A stretch of DNA of 10,175 nt, from positions 17,484-27,658 of the forward strand of contig MEXZ01000072.1 in the NCBI GenBank assembly GCA_001773855.1, given 5' to 3'. Position numbers and translations under genes: made by a program. Numbering within the stretch: the stretch's first letter is position 1; each line of letters begins with the position of its first letter. This document shows, piece by piece, positions 1 to 4,500 of this stretch. The notes under the pieces were generated by a model. That model was given only the letters and a program-made list of their open reading frames with translations, had not been told where the DNA came from and did not search any database. Origin of the DNA: Candidatus Aminicenantes bacterium RBG_13_64_14. GTDB taxonomy: Bacteria; Acidobacteriota; Aminicenantia; Aminicenantales; Saccharicenantaceae.

Positions 1-522
1 CCGGCGAGCCAGGTCATCCCGACCCACATCAACCGCAACCCGGCGCTGTTCGAGGACGGCCTCGCCTGGGTCGCTTCCGGCGGCTCCGTCGACATCACCG
101 TCGGCGCGGACCCCGTTTCTCCCGATCCCGAGGTGAGCCTCGAGGAATGCATCGCTCGCTTCCGGGAAAAAGGCCTCCCTTTCGGCCGGATGATGGTCAG
201 CTCGGACAGCAACGGCAGTCTCCCCGTTTTCGACGAGAGCGGCCGACTCGTCCGGCTGACGATCGCCACGGAGAAGGACCTCTTCCGCAAGTTCGGGGAC
301 GTTCTCCGCAAGGGCCTCCTGCCCCCCGAAACGGCCGCCCGGCTTTTTTCTACCAACACGGCCGAGTTCTACAAGCTCGGAAAAAAGGGCCGGATTGAGC
401 CGGGTCGTGACGCCGACCTCATCATCGTGGGCGGCGATCTCGGGCTGAGCGATGTCCTCGCCCGCGGAAAACTGTTGATGGCCGGCGGGCGGCTCCTGGC
501 CCGGGGCACATTTAGTAATTAA
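1..522 (+). CDS. iadA: Isoaspartyl dipeptidase (beta-aspartyl-peptidase), C-terminal part
   Basis: The gene is open at the left edge, and 173 codons are visible before the TAA stop at 520-522. IadA is a cytoplasmic binuclear-zinc amidohydrolase that cleaves beta-aspartyl dipeptides left by degradation of isomerised proteins. The visible part matches the C-terminal half of E. coli IadA as I remember it. It starts with PTHINRN, whose His (nt 25-27) corresponds to the last metal-binding histidine and whose Arg contacts substrate. SSDSNGS follows, with its Asp codon at 205-207 as the catalytic aspartate. Near the end are the amidohydrolase-type GRDADLIIV strand, ARGKLLMAGGR and GTF. The first-shell histidines (HxH) and the carboxylated lysine lie upstream of the window. 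No frameshift is visible. The protein ends GTFSN, and the last codons run into an AT-rich/palindromic stretch. The antiporter gene follows 44 nt later on the same strand. Family assignment is firm; substrate is by homology. Confidence 0.92.
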   Translation, partial: PASQVIPTHINRNPALFEDGLAWVASGGSVDITVGADPVSPDPEVSLEECIARFREKGLPFGRMMVSSDSNGSLPVFDESGRLVRLTIATEKDLFRKFGDVLRKGLLPPETAARLFSTNTAEFYKLGKKGRIEPGRDADLIIVGGDLGLSDVLARGKLLMAGGRLLARGTFSN

Positions 523-540
523 AGGAGGGACAGTCCCCTC
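511..540. repeat. AT-rich tail plus GGGAC-A-GTCCC palindrome at the iadA 3' end
   Basis: TTTAGTAATTAAAGG (511-525) contains the iadA stop codon. It is followed by the 11-bp palindrome GGGACAGTCCC (527-537). With one bulged base at 538 the symmetry extends to GA/TC. AAAGGAGGG (521-529) looks like a perfect Shine-Dalgarno site, but no start codon lies at a usable distance. From memory, similar GGGACTGTCCC-type palindromes recur as dispersed repeats in environmental bacterial genomes, often near REP-associated (IS200-like) transposases. Only one copy is visible here, so calling it a dispersed repeat is inference. A weak terminator or attenuator is the alternative. Confidence 0.35.
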
Positions 541-566
541 TTCTCGTTCTTCACTGGAGATGACCG

Positions 567-2015
567 ATGGATAAGACGACCTCCCCCGACCCGATTACGG
601 AGTCTCCGGCTCCGGTTTCCGGACGGCCGCCGAAGTTCAGCGTCGCCCTCGTCCCGCTCATCGCCATGGCCCTCCTCCTCGGCGTCGGCTACGGCGTCTA
701 CAAGATCAAAGCCCAGGTCCTCCTCGTCGCCGCGGCCACGATCACCGCGACGCTGGGCCTTGTCCTGGGCTTCAAGTGGAAGGACATGGAGCGGGGCATC
801 GTCGACAGCATCCATAAGGCCATGCCGGCCATCCTGATCATGCTCTCGGTCGGCATCCTCGTCGGGTCCTGGATGGCCGGCGGCACCATCCCCATGGTCA
901 TCTATTACGGCCTAAAGCTCATCTCTCCCAAATTCTTTCTGGCCACCGCCTGTCTCGTCTGCTCGGTCGTCGCCGTCGCCTCGGGCACCTCCTGGGGGAC
1001 GATAGGAACGGTCGGGGTGGCCTTCATCGGCATCGCCATGGGCCTCGGCATCCCCCTCGGCCCGGCGGCCGGGGCGGTTGTGGCCGGCGCCTACTTCGGC
1101 GACAAGATGTCGCCTCTCTCCGACATCCCCAACCTGGCCACGGTCATCTCCGGGTCGAACCTCTTCGACCACATCAAGCACATGATGTGGTCGGCCGTGC
1201 CGGCCTGGCTGGCCGGCCTCGTCATCTATTTCTTCGTCGGCCTGAAGTACGGGGCAGCGGCGGTCCAGTCGGACACGCTCGACCTCATCCTCCGCACGCT
1301 CAAGTCGAACTTCCGATTCAACGTCCTCCTGCTCCTGCCCATGGTCGTCATCTTCTATTTCGCGGTGGCCAAGAAGCCGACCATCCCGGCCATGATTCTG
1401 TCCTCCCTCGTCGCCGCGGCCCTGGCCGTCCTCGTCCAGAAGATCCCGCTCACGGTCGTGGCCACGGCCATGAATTCGGGCCTCCCGGCGCGAACGGGCG
1501 TCGAGATCGTGGATAAGCTCCTGGCCAAGGGCGGCATGATGAGCATGATGGAGACCCAACTCATCGCTTTCACCGCCTTCGCTTTCGGCGGCATCATGCA
1601 GAGGACGGGGTGCCTGGCCGTCATCCTGGAGCGGGTAATGAAGTTCACCCGCGAAGTCTGGAGCCTCGTCCTGACGACGATCGGCGCGGCCGTCCTTTCG
1701 GCCATGATCACCGGAAGCTCCTATCTCTCGATGATCCTCCCGGCCGACCTCCTCGCCCCCGTTTTCAAGAAGAAGGACCTGGCCGCCAAAAACCTGTCGA
1801 GGATCATCGAAGAGAGCGGGGCCATCATCGTGCCGCTCATCCCGTGGAGCATGGCCGGCGTCTACATCACCGGGACACTGGGGGTCTCGACCTTCGCCTA
1901 CCTGCCCTGGGCCTTCATGAACTATCTATCCGTCGTGATGCTGGCCGTCTTCGGCTTCACCAAGTGGACGATGGCCCCCCGCATACGCGACGACGAAACC
2001 CAGCCGGGCAGCTGA
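567..2015 (+). CDS. NhaC-family Na+/H+ antiporter (possible amino-acid-linked transporter)
   Basis: This is a 482-aa polytopic inner-membrane protein of the ion transporter superfamily. After a cytoplasmic, Pro-rich N-terminus (residues 1-22), about 11-12 hydrophobic segments follow, beginning with residues 24-45, 51-69 and 86-104. NhaC hallmarks are SGTSWGTIGTVG (139-150), GAYFGDKMSPLSD (174-186), GSSYLSMILP (383-392) and EESGAIIVPLIPWSMAG (415-431). Length is normal for the family. The ATG at 567 is preceded by GGAG at 556-559, a good 7-nt spacing; an ATG at 560 opens only a four-codon frame. It lies 44 nt after the isoaspartyl dipeptidase gene, which suggests co-transcription. Family members exchange Na+ for H+, but some have been assigned to amino-acid or organic-acid transport from regulon data. 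Pairing with a dipeptidase makes a peptide-derived substrate possible (inference). The residues after GDKMSPLSD read IPNLA, where I recall TTNLA in typical members. Confidence 0.9.
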   Translation: MDKTTSPDPITESPAPVSGRPPKFSVALVPLIAMALLLGVGYGVYKIKAQVLLVAAATITATLGLVLGFKWKDMERGIVDSIHKAMPAILIMLSVGILVGSWMAGGTIPMVIYYGLKLISPKFFLATACLVCSVVAVASGTSWGTIGTVGVAFIGIAMGLGIPLGPAAGAVVAGAYFGDKMSPLSDIPNLATVISGSNLFDHIKHMMWSAVPAWLAGLVIYFFVGLKYGAAAVQSDTLDLILRTLKSNFRFNVLLLLPMVVIFYFAVAKKPTIPAMILSSLVAAALAVLVQKIPLTVVATAMNSGLPARTGVEIVDKLLAKGGMMSMMETQLIAFTAFAFGGIMQRTGCLAVILERVMKFTREVWSLVLTTIGAAVLSAMITGSSYLSMILPADLLAPVFKKKDLAAKNLSRIIEESGAIIVPLIPWSMAGVYITGTLGVSTFAYLPWAFMNYLSVVMLAVFGFTKWTMAPRIRDDETQPGS

Positions 2016-2027
2016 CACCCTTCAGCT
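2010..2027. terminator. Inverted repeat spanning both convergent stop codons
   Basis: AGCTGA (2010-2015) and TCAGCT (2022-2027) form a perfect 6-bp inverted repeat around a 6-nt loop, followed by TTTCTTC on the plus strand. The left arm ends with the TGA of the antiporter gene. The right arm starts with the reverse complement of the TGA of the small minus-strand gene. A bidirectional terminator between convergent genes is plausible, but the stem is short, with only half its pairs G-C, and the U-tract is imperfect. Confidence 0.4.
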
Positions 2028-2309
2028 TTCTTCGTCTTCGCCCTTTTCGGCCTTTTCGAGCGCCTTCTTGAAAAGCTCGTCGGCCTTGGAGTGTTTTTCC
2101 TTCTGGAGCTCGAACGTGGCGTCGAACTTGCGGTCGAATTCGCTCTGCCGCTTGTGCTCCTTGACGAGGAGGTCGTCGAGCGAGCCCTTCTTCCGCTTGG
2201 CCTTCTCCGACCGCAGGACTGCCCGGGATTCGCCGTCGACCCAGAGCACCGCTTCGCAGCAAGGACAGGTCAGCTGAAAAACTCCGGGTCTGTCCTTGTC
2301 GTCGGCCAT
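2022..2309 (-). CDS. Small protein with N-terminal CPCC motif and charged coiled-coil tail
   Basis: This is a 95-aa protein of unknown function, probably cytoplasmic (no signal peptide). The N-terminus (residues 10-35) carries FQLTCPCCEAVLWVDGES, which looks like one half of a zinc-ribbon beta hairpin. The only cysteines are at 15, 17 and 18, and no second CxxC is present. Residues 35-90 are highly charged Lys/Glu helix with heptad-like spacing, likely coiled coil. The chosen ATG (2307-2309) overlaps by one base the TGA (2309-2311) of the secreted-protein gene upstream. A GTG one codon earlier (2310-2312) would give a GTGA four-base overlap and 96 aa. Either way the two genes are translationally coupled. 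I recognise no named family. Metal binding would need a partner or dimerisation, which is speculation. The gene converges on the antiporter gene with 6 nt between the stops. Confidence 0.75.
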   Translation of the reverse strand: MADDKDRPGVFQLTCPCCEAVLWVDGESRAVLRSEKAKRKKGSLDDLLVKEHKRQSEFDRKFDATFELQKEKHSKADELFKKALEKAEKGEDEES

Positions 2310-2827
2310 CACTTGCCCAAAGCGGCCAGCTTGTTCAGGTCCAGGCGGCCGACGATCTCCTTGAGCCCGGCGGAGTCGCCGAGCGGTTCGCCCTTGACGG
2401 TCACAAGGAATCGATCGCTGACGAGCAGCATGAGCATCGCGCTCTTGTGTTCATAGTCGATATTTTCGATCCCCGAGAAGCCCTGGATGGTGACCTTGCG
2501 GGTGAGTTGGTCGGAGGTATCGATCTCGAAATTCTCTAGGGCTTTGTAGGAGGCGTAGGCCATAGGAAAGAAACCGCCGTCGACGACCTGGATCTCGACC
2601 GAGAGGTCGCCCTTCCGGTAGTTGCGCGACGCTTGGGACATCTTGAATTCGGCCATGGACGTCGTCGCGCCCTCCGGCTTGTCGGCTTCGTAACCGGGCA
2701 GATCGACCAGGAGAGAAACGAGCTCCCTCCAGTTGACCGGGTCCACCCGTTTCTCCTGGGCGGCGAGGCTTCCCGCCGCCAGAACGGCCAGACCCAGGAT
2801 GATTGACAAAAGGATCCATTTTTTCAC
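2309..2827 (-). CDS. Secreted protein of unknown function (172 aa)
   Basis: Translation most likely starts at the GTG at 2825-2827, because GGGGAGG (2833-2839 on the plus map, reading CCTCCCC) sits 5 nt upstream and the start leads straight into a signal peptide. That signal has a Lys-Lys n-region, the hydrophobic stretch WILLSIILGLAVLAAG and an AxA-type cleavage site near residue 23. An ATG at 2858-2860 would add 11 unlikely residues. The mature part is a small alpha/beta-looking domain. Recognisable stretches are VNWRELVSLLVDLPGYEADKP (31-51), RNYRKGDLSVEIQVVDGG (68-85), KVTIQGFSGIENIDYE (111-126) and LLVSDRFLVTVKG (134-146). It resembles exported hypothetical proteins seen in Acidobacteria-like genomes, but I know no assigned function. 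No lipobox cysteine is present, so it is predicted to be soluble in the periplasm or outside. It is the first gene of a two-gene transcript from a consensus-like promoter. Confidence 0.78.
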   Translation of the reverse strand: MKKWILLSIILGLAVLAAGSLAAQEKRVDPVNWRELVSLLVDLPGYEADKPEGATTSMAEFKMSQASRNYRKGDLSVEIQVVDGGFFPMAYASYKALENFEIDTSDQLTRKVTIQGFSGIENIDYEHKSAMLMLLVSDRFLVTVKGEPLGDSAGLKEIVGRLDLNKLAALGK

Positions 2828-2832
2828 ATTGA

Positions 2833-2839
2833 CCTCCCC
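2833..2839 (-). promoter_or_regulatory. Shine-Dalgarno that fixes the GTG start of the secreted protein
   Basis: On the minus strand this reads GGGGAGG, five bases before GTG AAA AAA TGG. It favours this GTG over the upstream in-frame ATG at 2858-2860, which lacks a comparable site and would place extra polar residues before the signal peptide. Confidence 0.7.
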
Positions 2840-2865
2840 GCCCGCATCGACCGGGCGCAAAGGCT

Positions 2866-2880
2866 CGGGATTATTTCCCG
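2866..2880. promoter_or_regulatory. CGGGA-TTATT-TCCCG dyad in the 5' leader
   Basis: A perfect 5-bp inverted repeat flanks a 5-nt AT loop, lying between the -10 box and the ribosome binding site of the secreted-protein gene. With one bulged base the symmetry continues as GCT/AGC outside. It could be an operator half-site pair or a small leader hairpin. It is too short to call a riboswitch or terminator. Confidence 0.3.
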
Positions 2881-2892
2881 TAGCGTGCCCAA

Positions 2893-2922
2893 ACTATAGC
2901 GCGGGGGAAAAGCTCCTGTCAA
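2893..2922 (-). promoter_or_regulatory. Sigma-70-type promoter TTGACA-N18-TATAGT for the minus-strand pair
   Basis: On the minus strand a perfect -35 box TTGACA (2917-2922) is followed by an 18-nt spacer and TATAGT (2893-2898), five of six bases matching consensus. The -35 box overlaps the TGA stop codon of the sigma-54 activator gene, which ends at 2919. The start GTG lies 65 nt downstream of the -10 box. This is the best promoter in the window and suggests constitutive, housekeeping-sigma transcription of the secreted protein and the small Cys-motif protein. Confidence 0.7.
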
Positions 2923-4346
2923 CCCGCAGCGCGGGCGTCGAGCCCGTGCTTTTTGAGGAGCTTGAACAGTCCCTGGCGGCTGAGCCCGACTTCGGCCGCC
3001 GTCCGCGTCCGGTGATGTCGGCAGCGGACCAGTGCCTCCCTGAGGAACCGCTTCTCGAAATCCGCCTTGGCTTCGGAGAAGAGGTGGGAGACGTGCGAAT
3101 AGGTCTCCCCGGCCGGGTTGATCTTGGGCGAGAGGTACTCCTCGAGGATAAGCGGCGCCCCGTCGGCCATGACCAGGCATCTCTGGACCTCGTTCTGGAG
3201 CTCCCGGACGTTCCCGGGCCAGGGGTAGCGCAGGAGCATCTCCAACGCGACGGGCGAGAGGAAAGGCCGCGGCCGGCCCATGGATCGGGAGAATTCGTCG
3301 AGGAAGTGATTGAGGAGGAGCAGAGCGTCCTCCGGCCTTTCCCGAAGGGGCGGCAGGTCGATGGCTATGATCTTCAGCCGGTAGTAGAGGTCCTGGCGGA
3401 AACGGCCCCGCTCGACCTCATGGTCGAGGTCCTTGTTCGTGGCGCTGACGAAGCGGGCGTCGACGGCCCGATGGCGCGTCTCGCCGACCCGACGGACTTT
3501 TTTCTCTTCGAGGACGCGCAGGAGCTTGGGCTGCAGGGCGAGCGGCAGGTCGCCGATCTCGTCGAGGAAAAAAGTGCCGCCCGTGGCCTCCTCGACCAGG
3601 CCTGTCTTGTCCCTCACGGCGCCGGTGAAAGCCCCCCGGGCGTGGCCGAAAAGCTCGCTCTCGATGAGGGCTTCCGGGATGGCGGCGCAGTTGACGGCGA
3701 CGAAAGGCCCGGCCCGACGCCGCCCCGTTTCGTGGATGATCCTGGCGGCAAGTTCCTTTCCCGTCCCGCTCTCTCCCGAGATGAAGACGGGCGCGTCGGT
3801 ATCCCGGACTTTTTCGATCATGGCCCGGACGCGCCGGATGGGGAGCGCAGTCCCCATAAACGGGCAGCTTGCCGGCGCGTCGCCGGGAACCGGCACGTCT
3901 CCCTCCGGGCTGCGGCTTCCGTTTCCCCTCATAAGGTAGAGAACGGGCGACATGGCCAAGGTCAGGAACTCCATGTTTTCCCGGGTGAAAGGGCGGCCGG
4001 CGGCGTTTCGGGCCAGGTAGGCGACGCCGGCGGGGAGGCCCTGGAGCGTCCAGGGATAGGCCAGAAGACTCCGGGGATGGCCGTCCCTAGAAAGCTCCAG
4101 GTCGGCGAAGAGCGGCTCCGAGGCAAGGTCCGTGACGAGGACCGGACGGTTGATCTCGAGGACACGGCGGACGAGCGTTTCGTCCGCCTCCCGGATGGGG
4201 CCCCCGCCGCCGTTCATCCCATCCATCCCTCTTGAGGTTTCGAAGACCCTATTCCCTTTTCCGTCGAGCGTCCGGAAAAGCGCCCGGTCCGAGGGGATCT
4301 GATCGAAGATGGCCTCGGCCAACCGGGAGAGGAATCGATGCGCCAT
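2919..4346 (-). CDS. Sigma-54-dependent transcriptional activator, GAF-AAA+-Fis HTH
   Basis: This 475-aa bacterial enhancer-binding protein remodels RNA polymerase-sigma-54 using ATP. Residues 1-140 form a GAF sensor domain with no receiver-domain phosphorylation site, so it probably binds a small ligand or partner. The AAA+ domain (about 165-400) has Walker A GESGTGKE (191-198), the sigma-54-contacting loop GAFTGA (238-243), Walker B FFLDE (259-263), the arginine-finger segment RFRQDLYYRL (315-324) and PWPGNVREL (375-383). The C-terminus (about 430-470) is a Fis-type helix-turn-helix, TAAEVGLSRQGLFKLLKKHGL. All key residues are intact, so it should be an active activator. The ATG at 4344-4346 has a modest GAGG upstream and starts directly before the GAF helix. 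It is divergent from the 776-aa glycosidase-like gene 154 nt away, which makes that gene cluster a candidate target. I found no clear TGGC-N8-TGC promoter in that gap, so the target could be elsewhere. Confidence 0.93.
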   Translation of the reverse strand: MAHRFLSRLAEAIFDQIPSDRALFRTLDGKGNRVFETSRGMDGMNGGGGPIREADETLVRRVLEINRPVLVTDLASEPLFADLELSRDGHPRSLLAYPWTLQGLPAGVAYLARNAAGRPFTRENMEFLTLAMSPVLYLMRGNGSRSPEGDVPVPGDAPASCPFMGTALPIRRVRAMIEKVRDTDAPVFISGESGTGKELAARIIHETGRRRAGPFVAVNCAAIPEALIESELFGHARGAFTGAVRDKTGLVEEATGGTFFLDEIGDLPLALQPKLLRVLEEKKVRRVGETRHRAVDARFVSATNKDLDHEVERGRFRQDLYYRLKIIAIDLPPLRERPEDALLLLNHFLDEFSRSMGRPRPFLSPVALEMLLRYPWPGNVRELQNEVQRCLVMADGAPLILEEYLSPKINPAGETYSHVSHLFSEAKADFEKRFLREALVRCRHHRTRTAAEVGLSRQGLFKLLKKHGLDARAAG

Positions 4347-4365
4347 GGGACCTCGGGGAAACGCC

Positions 4366-4385
4366 TTTTAATACCTTCATTAAAA
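4366..4385. promoter_or_regulatory. 20-bp perfect AT-rich dyad TTTTAAT-N6-ATTAAAA in the divergent intergenic region
   Basis: TTTTAAT (4366-4372) and ATTAAAA (4379-4385) are exact reverse complements around ACCTTC. The element stands out in very GC-rich surroundings. It is 20 bp upstream of the activator start and 42 bp upstream of the proposed -35 box of the plus-strand gene cluster. Size and symmetry fit an operator for a dimeric helix-turn-helix protein such as the Fis-type domain encoded next door, or an autoregulatory site. This is inference from position and symmetry only. Part of it could also serve as an AT-rich -10 region for the activator gene. Confidence 0.45.
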
Positions 4386-4426
4386 CAACGCTCGCCGCCG
4401 CCGGATTTTCTCAGGGACCCCGCCGC

Positions 4427-4456
4427 TTGCGTCCGTTCCGGTGAATCCCCTAGAAT
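4427..4456 (+). promoter_or_regulatory. Possible promoter TTGCGT-N18-TAGAAT
   Basis: TTGCGT (4427-4432) is a partial -35 box, and TAGAAT (4451-4456), after an 18-nt spacer, is a good -10 box. The 776-aa protein starts 44 nt further on at 4501. The weak -35 would suit activation by a bound regulator. I saw no better plus-strand promoter in the 154-nt gap. Confidence 0.4.
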
Positions 4457-4489
4457 AGGCCGAAGACAGTTCCATCGTAACTCCAGGCT

Positions 4490-4495
4490 AGGAGG
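4490..4495 (+). promoter_or_regulatory. Shine-Dalgarno AGGAGG for the 776-aa protein
   Basis: AGGAGG lies five bases upstream of the ATG at 4501. It is the strongest ribosome binding site in the window and fixes the start directly before a signal peptide. Confidence 0.75.
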
Positions 4496-4500
4496 CGTCC

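Noticed and set aside
560..574. Four-codon leader frame (ATG ACC GAT GGA TAA) overlapping the antiporter start
   Set aside because: The only Shine-Dalgarno (GGAG, 556-559) abuts this ATG with no spacing and is properly spaced for the ATG at 567, so it is probably accidental.
2733..4235. 500-codon plus-strand open frame opposite the sigma-54 activator
   Set aside because: The minus strand encodes a complete GAF/AAA+/Fis protein with all motifs; the antisense product is low-complexity and unlike any protein.
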